Of a stretch of 33,069 nt of DNA, positions 15,591-25,071 are shown piece after piece (the stretch's first letter is position 1; each line of letters starts with the position of its first letter). Source of the stretch: a virus. A program made the position numbers and the translations under genes. The notes under the pieces are model-generated. The model searched no databases, was not told where the DNA came from, and saw nothing but the letters and a program-made list of their open reading frames with translations. The stretch is from positions 1-33,069 of IMG/VR virus record IMGVR_UViG_3300044732_001809, one strand, 5' to 3'.

Positions 15591-18500
15591 ATGGAGTATT
15601 TAGGTAGCACCCCTAATGGATTAAATCAACTAAGCCAAAGCTTAGTTTCGTTATTTGTAAGTGGAAGCAGAATTGCTAACTTCACATCGGAATCGGTGAA
15701 TGTTGTTGGTAATTTTTCTGCATCTGGAATCCAAACAAATTTAATTGGTAGTTCATCAAACTCACCAATCGTAATAAAAGGAAATACTCAATTTACTGGT
15801 TCAGTAAATATAGCATCGTTTGTATCTGCCTCTTTGTTTCAAGGAGATGGTAGTGGATTATTTAATATTCAAGCATCATCAATTGGTGATTTGGATAGAT
15901 TAAAATCGGGTTCAGCAACAGCAATTATTTCTCCAAACAAAGGATTATTAATTAACACAGGTGTTAGTGTAGATAAATTTTTAATTGTAAGTGGGAGTGG
16001 TATTTTCAAAGGAGATATTAGTGTAGCTGGTAAAATAACAGCTACTGAAATACATACAACATATATTTCATCATCGGTAATATATTCATCTGGTTCAAAT
16101 AAATTTGGTGATGCACAAAATGATAAGCAAGAAATAACTGGTAGTTTATCAGTTAGTGGTTCTATATTCGTAACAGGAGATACAATACCAACCGATAATA
16201 CAACAAACGAAGTATTAGTTCTTAATACAACAACAGGAAGAATTAGTAGAAAGTTTGCAGCAGCAACATCCGGTACATCTGGTACTTCAGGAACATCTGG
16301 TTCTTCTGGGTCATCAGGAACATCTGGCACATCGGGAACGTCTGGTAGTGGTGGTAGTTCGGGAACGTCTGGGTCTTCTGGTTCATCGGGAACTTCTGGG
16401 TCTTCTGGTACTTCAGGAACTTCTGGGTCTTCTGGAAGTAGTGGTTCATCTGGCACATCAGGAACTTCAGGTACACGTGGTACATCCGGGTCTTCTGGAA
16501 GTAGTGGTACTTCAGGAACTTCTGGGTCTTCTGGTACATCGGGAACTTCTGGTTCATCTGGGTCATCGGGAACTTCTGGTTCGTCTGGTTCAAGTGGCAC
16601 TAGCGGTACTAGTGGTAAAGATGGAAGTAGTGGAACAAGCGGCTCATCTGGAAGTAGTGGAAGTAGCGGTTCATCGGGAACTTCTGGTTCGTCTGGAACA
16701 AGCGGACTTACTGGAAGTAGTGGTTCGTCTGGTACAACAGGAACATCTGGAAGTAGTGGTAAGGATGGTTCATCTGGCAGTAGTGGTTCATCGGGTTCTT
16801 CGGGAACATCAGGCTCATCTGGTTCATCGGGAACATCTGGTGTAACTGGAGCAGGTGGTTCTGCTGGGTCTTCTGGTTCTTCTGGAACTAGTGGGTCATC
16901 GGGTATATCTGGTAGTAGTGGTTCATCAGGTTCGTCAGGAACATCAGGCTCATCTGGTAGTAGCGGTATAACTGGTGCTGGTGGTGGTTCTGGTTCTTCT
17001 GGTAGTAGTGGTTCTTCTGGTTCATCAGGAACGTCTGGTTCGTCTGGGTCATCGGGAACTTCTGGTTCATCCGGAACATCTGGAAGTAGTGGTAGTAGTG
17101 GTATAGCTGGTGTACAAGGTACATCAGGAACTTCTGGGTCTTCTGGAACAAGAGGAACTTCTGGGTCTTCGGGAACTTCTGGAAGTAGTGGTAGTAGTGG
17201 AGAGAGTGGAACATCCGGTTCTTCTGGAACTTCTGGAAGTAGTGGTAAAGATGGCGCAGTTGGTACAAATGGAACTTCTGGCACATCGGGAAGTTCTGGT
17301 ACAAGAGGTACATCGGGTTCATCTGGGTCTTCTGGAACATCTGGTAGCAGTGGTATTGCAGGTAAAGATGGTACAAGTGGTTCATCCGGAACGTCTGGAA
17401 GTAGTGGTAAGGATGGATTAGCTGGCACATCTGGTAGCAGTGGTACATCCGGCTTAAGTGGTTCTGCTGGAACTTCTGGAAGTAGTGGAAGTAGTGGAAG
17501 TAGTGGTACAAGTGGCTCATCGGGCACATCTGGTACGTCAGGAACAAGAGGAACTTCTGGGTCTTCGGGAACTTCTGGTTCTTCTGGAACTTCGGGAACT
17601 TCTGGAGTTAGTGGTTCGGCTGGTACAAGTGGAAGTAGTGGTTCAAGCGGCACATCTGGAAGTAGTGGTTCAAGCGGCTCATCTGGAAGTAGTGGTACTT
17701 CGGGAACTACTGGCACATCTGGTACATCGGGAACAAGAGGAACTTCTGGGTCTTCAGGTTCGTCTGGCACATCTGGAAGTAGTGGTACTTCGGGAAGTTC
17801 AGGTTCATCTGGCACATCTGGAAGTAGTGGTACATCGGGAAGCTCAGGTTCTTCTGGCAGTAGTGGTACTTCTGGTACATCGGGCTCATCTGGAACGGCT
17901 GGTTCATCTGGATTGTTATCATTAACTGGTACAACTGATAATGGTGTAATCACATTAAACGGAAGTGCACCAAACGCAACCGTTGAAGCAAATTTAAGAT
18001 TCGATGGTAGTACATTGACAGTAACTGGTAACGCTACAATTAGTGGTGACCTTACTGTAAGTGGTACTACAACATATATTAATACAACAACTCTTAACGT
18101 AGGTGATAATATCATCACATTAAATGCTGATATTGGAGCATCAACCACACCAACTGAAAATGCTGGTATAGAAGTTAAGAGAGGTAATGCAGCAACTAAA
18201 GCATTTTATTGGGAAGAAGCAAACGATAGATGGTATGCTGAAGATGGTTTGTATGTAGCTGGTAACGTAGTTCTTAGTGGTACAATAGATACTGGAATTG
18301 GAGCAACTGAAGTTTATTTGATGAATCAGAATGTTCGTACATCTGATAGTGTAACATTTGCAAATATAACTGGACCTTTAACCGGTACTGCTACAAGAGC
18401 AAATCATCTAAATACAACTAGAGATACTCCTGATAACTCATTACAATATTGGCAAGCTTCTGGTCTTGGTATTACTGAAGCCCCAAGTGGTGATTGGCAT

Positions 18501-21500
18501 AATACTATAAGAATGTCTCATGGCTCACCACTTACTTATTATAGTAATACATTAGCAATTCGTATGACTGGTAGTGGGCTTGGGGATATATACACTCAAA
18601 CTATTGCAAATGGTGTTAGACAGGGTTGGAAAAAACATTGGAATGATGGTAATGATGGAGCTGGTTCTGGATTAGATGCGGATTTATGGGATGGTTACCA
18701 ATTCTCAGATTACTTAAATCAGGCAGTTAGAACAACCGATTCAGTAACATTTTCTACAGTCAGAGGTACTAATTTTAGAGCATCAAACGCTTATTATTTA
18801 GGTGAAAATAATTTTTATTTTAATTTAACAAATGGTGGTTGGTATTCTAACGTAAGGGTTGCATCCGAAGTGGATATGAGAGCACCTATATTCTACGATT
18901 CGGATAATACAGCATTTTTTATAAATGGAGCTAGTAATTCAAACTTAAATACATTACAGGCATATTCGTATCAAGGTAACTCTAACGTAGCAGGTACTGG
19001 AAACGCATCATATCACCCATCTGGTATCTATTCAACTGGCACTAACTGGTTGTATGGTACAATGTATTTGAATGCAAACTCAATCAATGATGCCGGTGAT
19101 ATTAGATTATATAATTCATCCTATCATTTTAGAGCAAGATACACAGCTGGTTCTGATATATATCATGCTTCACTTAACTGGTATGGTTTGCAATTAGGTA
19201 ATAATGGAGCAAACTATATTGTAGCCGGTAGAACAAACCCAAATGGTTGGTTGGATATCTATGTAAATAATACATCTGACTTTACATCTATTAATGGACA
19301 GCATGCAGCAAGATTTGATTCCAATAGAATTGTGTATATCTACAATCAGCTTAGAACTCCATTTATTTATGATTTAGATAATACTGCATATTATTTAGAC
19401 CCAGCATCTACAACTTTTATTAATGATTTAGAATTAGCTGGTACATTTGAAATGGGCTCGTTTGGTATCCGAAACTTTACATTAGGATTTAATAATGCTT
19501 CAAATCAAAAAGCAAACTTAGAATTTGATCCGGGATTTTGGGGTTGGTTAGAAGTTGAAGCAACTTGTGATTACAACTACGCTAATAGACCTGGTAGAGT
19601 TGCAAAAAGATATTATTTAGGTCTAAACCCTGGCAATGCTCAATATGCAAACGAAAGTAGAATTGTGGATGTTGGTGGACCTACTAGATATGGTATTGCA
19701 TTTGGCGATGTTGTTTGGACAGGTAGTAGATATAGAATTGTAATAGCAAATAGAGATAACGCAGCAAATACTTATTATATTAAAGTAACGGTTTTTACAG
19801 CTGGAACGGGAGGAAGAAACTTAGTTACAAACACAATGACATTGAGTAGTGTGTACACATCAGATGGTACTTCGTATCCTGATTCTTACATTTACTTTAA
19901 TGATAATATTGGATTTGGTACATCACAACCTGGATATGGTGTTCACATAAATAGAAACCAAAATCAGGTAGCTGGATTCCAATCACCAAACGCAAATACT
20001 TGGATAGATATAATATCTACTACACGAAATTGGTCATTGGGTTCAACATCAGGTGCAACTTTTGCTGTATATGATAGAGGTTCTAATGTAACTAGAATGG
20101 AAGTTGATACTGGAAGCAATTTATATGCATATGGTTCAATGCGTTCACCTATATTTTATGACCAAGATAATACTGGATATTATACAAATCCTGCTGGATA
20201 TTCTAACTTAAACGAAGGTAACTTTGCTGGTAGAGTATGGTATAGCAACTATTTGGTAAGCCGTAATAGTGGTGGTTTGATGGGTGATTACAACGTTACT
20301 GGTACAGCATCTAAAGTAATTTGGACTATCGGTGAATCTTGGCCTATTGGTAATATGTACGGATTGGGTTATGAGTATGGTAGTGGATATGACCATCACC
20401 TTGCATTAAGAAACAATGGTACAACTTATTCTCGTATAGGTTTTGCTGGTGGGGCATTCATTGGTGGTACTGTATCTATTGGAGGTGCTATGTACGCTCC
20501 AATTTACTATGATTCAAATGATGCTGGATATTATGGTGATTTTGCATCAACATCTCGTACAAACTATATTGTTGGTAATAGAATTAAATTAGTAAACAAC
20601 GTAAACAATGAACCTCGTTGGGATTTCTCAGCATATGTAGTTGAAGCACAGCATTGGTATGGTAACAACTCATCTATGACAATGTACATGGGTGAAGGTA
20701 ACGCCGTACAAACATATAATTTACGTTCTGACATTTACTATGATAGAGATAATACTGGATATTATATAAATGCGGCATCTCGTTCTAGATTAGGAAGATT
20801 ACTTATTGATAGTGCTGAAAACGGATGGAGTTTGATGGTTGGTCCTGAAACATTATCTACGAATGGTGCAACTTCAATATATCCTGATGATAGTAGATAT
20901 GGTTTAGTAGTTAATGGACCATATTATCCACATTTGTATATAAACACATATTCACATAACTCAAATACAACACATGGCGGTGTATTTAGTATGACGGGTT
21001 CAATACCTGGTGGATTTAGAAGATTTGGTATTGGTGTTGCAAACTGGAATCCAAATGAAATGAGTTTTGGTTGGTTTGATAATAACTATAATCCTCACTA
21101 TGGAGTAGGTATCAACTGGTCATACCCCGCATCGGTTTGGTTTGATATATCGCATAACTGGTATGTACGAAATTCAGTTTACGCTTATACTTTCTATGAT
21201 AGAGATAATACAGGATATTATGTAAATCCAGCATCTGGTACTAATTTACTAACCCTAACTATAAACGATTGGTATTACATCAATGGTGCGTTAGGTATGT
21301 ATTGGAATTCATATGGTAGAGGATATGTAATAGCTGAACAGCAAGGTAATCCGTATGGACATATAACAACTTATGGTGGTGGTAGAAACGGGTGGAGTGG
21401 ATATGGTGTAAGTAGTAGATATACTTTAATGAGTACCACAGGTGATAACTTTGGTTTACATGATTCGGCTAGAGGTTGGATTTGGTATATGACTGGGGCT

Positions 21501-24152
21501 GAATTGAATCTATATTATGCTGGAGCAGATAGAATGTCAATGAGGTCGCATGGTGTTTATGCACATGCCGATGTTAGAGCATCTATATATTATGACCACG
21601 ATACTGGATACTATTTTGATGGTAATAGTTATACAAACTGGAACTGGGTAACTGAAAGAAGTAAAGATAGAATAGGTATGACCTATTTCTATAATAATCC
21701 TCGTTCTAATATAACATCAGATACTAGATATTGGATAGGTTCAATGGGATGGGGAACTACCGATTTTAATGATGTGTTTGGTTGGGGTAGTGGTTTCTTT
21801 GATACATGGAGTTCTCCGGGCAATTCACCTGGTGATACTTCTCATTGGGTTGGTATTCAAGCAGCACACTTTAATGGTGGATATAATGGATATCGTTATG
21901 GATGGCAGATGGCTGGTGGTGTTACCGATTCATTGTGGTGGAGACATAGTTGGGCAGCATTTGGTGGTTGGTTTAAGATAGCGATGTATGGTAATAACCA
22001 CGAAGCTAATAGAGATTTCTACGCAGGATTCTATTATGATTCTGGTGATACTTCTTATTATATCAATCCTCAATCAACTTCTCAATTCTATCGTCTTGAA
22101 GTAAACGAATACCTATACGCTAGAAATGGTTGTGGTAGAATTTATCTTCCTGGTAACTTACATATAGATTCATTCTGTGGTAATTCAATTTATTTGAACT
22201 ACTATTCTAACCAATGGATTAGACACTTCTATCACAACGAACATAATGGATATGATATCTATGGCGTTGGTAGAATTGATAGTACTATTTTTTATGATAG
22301 AAATAATACTGGATATTATGTTGACCCAAATGGTTCTTCACAATTTGCTGCAGTATTTGCAAACGATTGGTTCAGACCTCAAGGATGTTGTGGACTTTAT
22401 TTCCAATCATATGGTAGAGGTATTTGGTCTCCTGAATGTGAGGGTAATCCATATGGACATGTAACAACTTATGGTGGTGGTAGAAACGGCTGGTATGGAT
22501 GGGGGGCTGGTTCTAGATACACTTTGATGAGTACGTTGGGTGATAACTTTGGTTTGCATGATTCGGCTAGAGGTTGGATATGGTATATGAGTGGAGCAGT
22601 TCTTAACTTATACTATGCTGGTTCTGATAGAATGTCAATGCAACCTTATGGTGTGTATGTAAACAACGATATTCGTTCTCCAATTTTCTATGACCATGAC
22701 ACTGGATATTATGTTGATGGAAATACTTGGTCTAGATTATGGGGTCTTGGTACATTCTATCTTAGAAATAACTATGATGTGAGTGTAGACCATCCGTTTG
22801 GCATATCATTCAGTACTGATGTTGGATGTGGACCGGCATATGCATTTTATAGAGAGTGTGGTGGCTGGGGTTATCCATATCCGGATGTAAGAATTGCATT
22901 CCATACTGGTATTAAGTTTGGAGCTAACGCAGGATATGAAGGTATGCGATTCTATGATGATTATGGATTCGGTACTATTAGATGGCAATTTAATGGTGGT
23001 AGTGGATATTCATATCAACATACTTGGAATCAACTTACGGGATATCACGGACATTATAGTGGACTTAATAGTGCACACATTTATCCAAATAACGCATCAT
23101 ATGGTTCTTGGAGAATCGATGGTACTAGAAATGGATGGGCTGGTATAGAATTTAACGCAAACGGAGCTGGTAATGTGAGTTTAATGATGAACTCATCTGC
23201 AACCGGAATGCATAATAACTCATATGGTTGGCATTTCTTAAGAGGTGAAGGTACTGGATATATATTCAAAGATTATTGGGGTGGTGGTTCACAGGCTACT
23301 ATTCTTGATTCATCTAATCAGGGTAATGCTTGGGCGCTTAACCAAAACGTTGCAACATACACCGAACCTAGATTTAGGTCAAACTATTTCTACCACGGCA
23401 GTACATCAAGATATACTGGTGTTAGTTTATATGGTGGTTATACAATGGGTGTATGGGAAGCTCGTTCTGATTTTGAAGGATTAAGTGGTGGTGAATCTGG
23501 TGGTATTGGTATCAACGGAGACTTTATGCAGTTCTGGGCAACCGGTGATTTATTCCAATCATTTATGTTTTCTGATGAAGATGGTGGACAGGGTACATAT
23601 ATTGCATATTTGGGTTCTAATGGTGTATTTTATAATTCTGATAGAAGAATAAAGTATTCTATAAGAGAAAAGGTAAGTGAAAACTATGAATACATAGATA
23701 GATTCATGCAATTAAAGCCCGTATCATTCGCTTATAAGTTTGAACTTAAAGATACGGATACTCCTAAGCAAAGAGCTAGAAAAATATCAAAGATGCTGAC
23801 AGTACATCAGGGCTTGATAGCTCAGGATGTAATGGAAGTATTCCCGGATGCAATTCATCGTGGTAGTGATACAAGACCAATGCAGTTTGAATTATCGGAA
23901 TCAACCGAACCTACTTTACAAACTGTTGGTATTGATGGAATTAGCGAAGTTGAGCAAGTAAAGCAAAAGTATATAGACAAACATGCAGCAATGGATGTTC
24001 CTGATACATTATCTCTTAACTGGAACGTAATCAATACTTATCAAATATTAGCATTACAGGATTTCAAAAAAATGTATGATGCGAAATGTGAAGAAATTGA
24101 AGAATTGAAATCGGAGTTAGCATTAATAAAACAACATTTAGGACTTAGTTAA
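15591..24152 (+). CDS. Giant tail fibre/spike (2853 aa) with C-terminal S74 chaperone
   Basis: Residues 1-226 are an N-terminal part with a short beta repeat (FQGDGSGLFNI, SGSATAIISPNKG) and ISSSVIYSSGSNKFGD, shared with the first fibre. Residues 227-774 are Gly-Ser/Thr triplets. A neck follows (TGTTDNGVITLNG, GDLTVSGTTTYINTTTLNVG). Residues ~960-2640 are a Tyr/Asn/Gly-rich shaft with about ten (I/F)-x-YD-x-DNTGYY-x-(N/D)P-type motifs. The last 171 residues are an S74 intramolecular chaperone as in endosialidase-type spikes: NSDRRIK (Ser 2683, the expected self-cleavage serine, base 23637), GLIAQDVMEVFPDAI, and a final helix likely to be a coiled coil. In this family the chaperone helps trimerise the fibre and then cuts itself off. 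No polysaccharide-degrading domain was recognised, so an adhesive rather than enzymatic role is more likely. Confidence 0.85.
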   Translation: MEYLGSTPNGLNQLSQSLVSLFVSGSRIANFTSESVNVVGNFSASGIQTNLIGSSSNSPIVIKGNTQFTGSVNIASFVSASLFQGDGSGLFNIQASSIGDLDRLKSGSATAIISPNKGLLINTGVSVDKFLIVSGSGIFKGDISVAGKITATEIHTTYISSSVIYSSGSNKFGDAQNDKQEITGSLSVSGSIFVTGDTIPTDNTTNEVLVLNTTTGRISRKFAAATSGTSGTSGTSGSSGSSGTSGTSGTSGSGGSSGTSGSSGSSGTSGSSGTSGTSGSSGSSGSSGTSGTSGTRGTSGSSGSSGTSGTSGSSGTSGTSGSSGSSGTSGSSGSSGTSGTSGKDGSSGTSGSSGSSGSSGSSGTSGSSGTSGLTGSSGSSGTTGTSGSSGKDGSSGSSGSSGSSGTSGSSGSSGTSGVTGAGGSAGSSGSSGTSGSSGISGSSGSSGSSGTSGSSGSSGITGAGGGSGSSGSSGSSGSSGTSGSSGSSGTSGSSGTSGSSGSSGIAGVQGTSGTSGSSGTRGTSGSSGTSGSSGSSGESGTSGSSGTSGSSGKDGAVGTNGTSGTSGSSGTRGTSGSSGSSGTSGSSGIAGKDGTSGSSGTSGSSGKDGLAGTSGSSGTSGLSGSAGTSGSSGSSGSSGTSGSSGTSGTSGTRGTSGSSGTSGSSGTSGTSGVSGSAGTSGSSGSSGTSGSSGSSGSSGSSGTSGTTGTSGTSGTRGTSGSSGSSGTSGSSGTSGSSGSSGTSGSSGTSGSSGSSGSSGTSGTSGSSGTAGSSGLLSLTGTTDNGVITLNGSAPNATVEANLRFDGSTLTVTGNATISGDLTVSGTTTYINTTTLNVGDNIITLNADIGASTTPTENAGIEVKRGNAATKAFYWEEANDRWYAEDGLYVAGNVVLSGTIDTGIGATEVYLMNQNVRTSDSVTFANITGPLTGTATRANHLNTTRDTPDNSLQYWQASGLGITEAPSGDWHNTIRMSHGSPLTYYSNTLAIRMTGSGLGDIYTQTIANGVRQGWKKHWNDGNDGAGSGLDADLWDGYQFSDYLNQAVRTTDSVTFSTVRGTNFRASNAYYLGENNFYFNLTNGGWYSNVRVASEVDMRAPIFYDSDNTAFFINGASNSNLNTLQAYSYQGNSNVAGTGNASYHPSGIYSTGTNWLYGTMYLNANSINDAGDIRLYNSSYHFRARYTAGSDIYHASLNWYGLQLGNNGANYIVAGRTNPNGWLDIYVNNTSDFTSINGQHAARFDSNRIVYIYNQLRTPFIYDLDNTAYYLDPASTTFINDLELAGTFEMGSFGIRNFTLGFNNASNQKANLEFDPGFWGWLEVEATCDYNYANRPGRVAKRYYLGLNPGNAQYANESRIVDVGGPTRYGIAFGDVVWTGSRYRIVIANRDNAANTYYIKVTVFTAGTGGRNLVTNTMTLSSVYTSDGTSYPDSYIYFNDNIGFGTSQPGYGVHINRNQNQVAGFQSPNANTWIDIISTTRNWSLGSTSGATFAVYDRGSNVTRMEVDTGSNLYAYGSMRSPIFYDQDNTGYYTNPAGYSNLNEGNFAGRVWYSNYLVSRNSGGLMGDYNVTGTASKVIWTIGESWPIGNMYGLGYEYGSGYDHHLALRNNGTTYSRIGFAGGAFIGGTVSIGGAMYAPIYYDSNDAGYYGDFASTSRTNYIVGNRIKLVNNVNNEPRWDFSAYVVEAQHWYGNNSSMTMYMGEGNAVQTYNLRSDIYYDRDNTGYYINAASRSRLGRLLIDSAENGWSLMVGPETLSTNGATSIYPDDSRYGLVVNGPYYPHLYINTYSHNSNTTHGGVFSMTGSIPGGFRRFGIGVANWNPNEMSFGWFDNNYNPHYGVGINWSYPASVWFDISHNWYVRNSVYAYTFYDRDNTGYYVNPASGTNLLTLTINDWYYINGALGMYWNSYGRGYVIAEQQGNPYGHITTYGGGRNGWSGYGVSSRYTLMSTTGDNFGLHDSARGWIWYMTGAELNLYYAGADRMSMRSHGVYAHADVRASIYYDHDTGYYFDGNSYTNWNWVTERSKDRIGMTYFYNNPRSNITSDTRYWIGSMGWGTTDFNDVFGWGSGFFDTWSSPGNSPGDTSHWVGIQAAHFNGGYNGYRYGWQMAGGVTDSLWWRHSWAAFGGWFKIAMYGNNHEANRDFYAGFYYDSGDTSYYINPQSTSQFYRLEVNEYLYARNGCGRIYLPGNLHIDSFCGNSIYLNYYSNQWIRHFYHNEHNGYDIYGVGRIDSTIFYDRNNTGYYVDPNGSSQFAAVFANDWFRPQGCCGLYFQSYGRGIWSPECEGNPYGHVTTYGGGRNGWYGWGAGSRYTLMSTLGDNFGLHDSARGWIWYMSGAVLNLYYAGSDRMSMQPYGVYVNNDIRSPIFYDHDTGYYVDGNTWSRLWGLGTFYLRNNYDVSVDHPFGISFSTDVGCGPAYAFYRECGGWGYPYPDVRIAFHTGIKFGANAGYEGMRFYDDYGFGTIRWQFNGGSGYSYQHTWNQLTGYHGHYSGLNSAHIYPNNASYGSWRIDGTRNGWAGIEFNANGAGNVSLMMNSSATGMHNNSYGWHFLRGEGTGYIFKDYWGGGSQATILDSSNQGNAWALNQNVATYTEPRFRSNYFYHGSTSRYTGVSLYGGYTMGVWEARSDFEGLSGGESGGIGINGDFMQFWATGDLFQSFMFSDEDGGQGTYIAYLGSNGVFYNSDRRIKYSIREKVSENYEYIDRFMQLKPVSFAYKFELKDTDTPKQRARKISKMLTVHQGLIAQDVMEVFPDAIHRGSDTRPMQFELSESTEPTLQTVGIDGISEVEQVKQKYIDKHAAMDVPDTLSLNWNVINTYQILALQDFKKMYDAKCEEIEELKSELALIKQHLGLS
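16269..17912 (+). repeat. Gly-Ser/Thr triplet stalk of second fibre (548 codons)
   Basis: Gly-X-Y triplets with X and Y mostly Ser or Thr and occasional Lys-Asp, Ala, Val or Arg. I see no proline. Unlike the stalk of the first fibre it lacks the DGT-x-F-G interruptions. It is flanked by the same kinds of segments as the first stalk: an N-(S/T)-x-T-(K/G)-R lead-in before it and (L/T)GTTDNG-(L/V)-IT after it. Confidence 0.9.
18887..22725 (+). repeat. FYDxDNTGYY motif repeats in second fibre shaft
   Basis: I count ten versions of the motif, from PIFYDSDNTAFFINGAS (18887) to FYDHDTGYYVDGNT (near 22686-22725). Spacing is irregular, since segments of different length lie between motifs. Some copies have lost a residue (HDTGYY). 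Such repeats are common in fibres of T4-like environmental phages. Confidence 0.75.
21264..21632 (+). repeat. Internal duplicated module, copy 1
   Basis: About 123 codons beginning NDWYYING and containing GNPYGHITTYGGGRNGW, GDNFGLHDSARGWIWYM and LNLYYAGADRMSM. A second copy lies exactly 1098 bases downstream at the same reading frame, with strong similarity in both protein and DNA. Confidence 0.85.
22362..22730 (+). repeat. Internal duplicated module, copy 2
   Basis: Begins NDWFRPQGCCG and contains GNPYGHVTTYGGGRNGW, GDNFGLHDSARGWIWYM and LNLYYAGSDRMSM. It differs from copy 1 mainly in the first ~25 residues, where it carries extra cysteines. Confidence 0.85.
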
Positions 24153-24163
24153 AAATAAAGATT

Positions 24164-24589
24164 ATGGCATTACAAAAAAATTATGTTATTGGTGATACTG
24201 GTATTGAAATACCTGAAGCATATCATATTATATACAATGTATATACGGAACGAAGATTGAATAATTTTATTCAACCAAAATTACCATCTGCGATGTCACC
24301 AATGCCTGATATATTTTGGAAAGCAGGTCACATAGGTAGAATTGCGGTATTTGTATATGCTAGTAAAGAAGATAGAGATAATGGGTTGAGACCGATTGGG
24401 GCAATTGTTAAATATCCATCAGATGCAGCAGATAGAATAAGTGGTGCTATTGACCAAAATTTGTATTCATCAACACCACCCTTTCAATTAGAATTTTTTA
24501 TAGATGATACAAGCTCTGATTCAATTTTAACTCAAGCTTATAATTATTTGAAAACAATTCCGTATTTTAGCGGTTCACTAGAAATTTAA
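24164..24589 (+). CDS. Small phage structural-region protein, tandem paralogue A
   Basis: 141 aa, starting 12 bases after the giant fibre stop. It begins MALQKNYVIGDTGIEI, then AYHIIYNVY, and has a central FWKAGHIGRIAVFVYASKE followed by a D-x-R-DNGLRPIGAI segment and the ending ILTQAYNYLKTIPYFSGSLEI. The next gene has the same plan. Proteins with the G-x2-(G/C)RI-x-(V)-x-VY-x-SKE-x-RD pattern occur near tail genes of many phages with no assigned role. No signal peptide or membrane segment. A virion or tail-tip role is suggested only by position. Confidence 0.7.
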   Translation: MALQKNYVIGDTGIEIPEAYHIIYNVYTERRLNNFIQPKLPSAMSPMPDIFWKAGHIGRIAVFVYASKEDRDNGLRPIGAIVKYPSDAADRISGAIDQNLYSSTPPFQLEFFIDDTSSDSILTQAYNYLKTIPYFSGSLEI

Positions 24590-24593
24590 TAAA

Positions 24594-25013
24594 ATGGCAT
24601 TACAAAGAAATTACAATATACCAAATACTTCATTAATTGTTAGTGGGGCATATCATATAATAAGTGATATAGCTGTTCAGAAAAGAAATACCGATGATAT
24701 GGGGCCTGTTTCGGGAAGTAGTGAATTTAATCCCGGATTAGATAGAGCAGCCGATCCTGTATATTGGAAAAGTGGATATACTTGCAGAATTAAAGTTGAT
24801 GTATATGTATCCAAAGAAGCTAGAGATACTGCAAAAAAACCAATAGCTACGTTGGGAGGTAGTGATATTAAGTTAGAAGCGCATTTAGCAACCGAAGGTA
24901 TGGATGAAAAGATAGTATTCTATTCAGATACGGATAATAGTGATAATTTATTAACACAAGCATATCTTCATCTTAAAAGCACAGACTATTATAGTAATTC
25001 AATTGATATTTAA
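24594..25013 (+). CDS. Small phage structural-region protein, tandem paralogue B
   Basis: 139 aa, 4 bases after paralogue A and therefore likely translationally linked to it. It shares MALQ-(K/R)-NY, the AYHII strand, YWKSGYTCRIKVDVYVSKEA, KPIA and the C-terminal LLTQAYLHLKS-x-DYYSNSIDI with the upstream gene, so the pair arose by tandem duplication and has diverged considerably. The middle loop is different (DMGPVSGSSEFNPGLDRAAD). It may form a hetero-oligomer with paralogue A; function unknown. Confidence 0.7.
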   Translation: MALQRNYNIPNTSLIVSGAYHIISDIAVQKRNTDDMGPVSGSSEFNPGLDRAADPVYWKSGYTCRIKVDVYVSKEARDTAKKPIATLGGSDIKLEAHLATEGMDEKIVFYSDTDNSDNLLTQAYLHLKSTDYYSNSIDI

Positions 25014-25043
25014 TAGTGATGGAAATTATTTTTGAAAAACAAC

Positions 25044-25063
25044 ATATTTATAACATATAAACA
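25044..25063 (+). promoter_or_regulatory. Putative late promoter (ATATTTATAACATATAAACA)
   Basis: TATTTATA at 25045-25052 followed by TATAAACA at 25056-25063, forming an inverted repeat TTTATA-ACA-TATAAA. The ATG of the next gene is at 25072. The second half differs from the T4 late box TATAAATA at one position. Confidence 0.5.
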
Positions 25064-25071
25064 AGCAAATT

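Noticed and set aside
15869-18148. A 759-codon Pro/Glu/Val-rich open frame on the minus strand
   Set aside because: Same cause: an antisense shadow of the second Gly-Ser/Thr stalk and its flanks.
15591-24152. An endosialidase or other sugar-cleaving enzyme, suggested by the S74 chaperone
   Set aside because: The S74 chaperone occurs on many non-enzymatic fibres, and no catalytic domain was recognised in the shaft.
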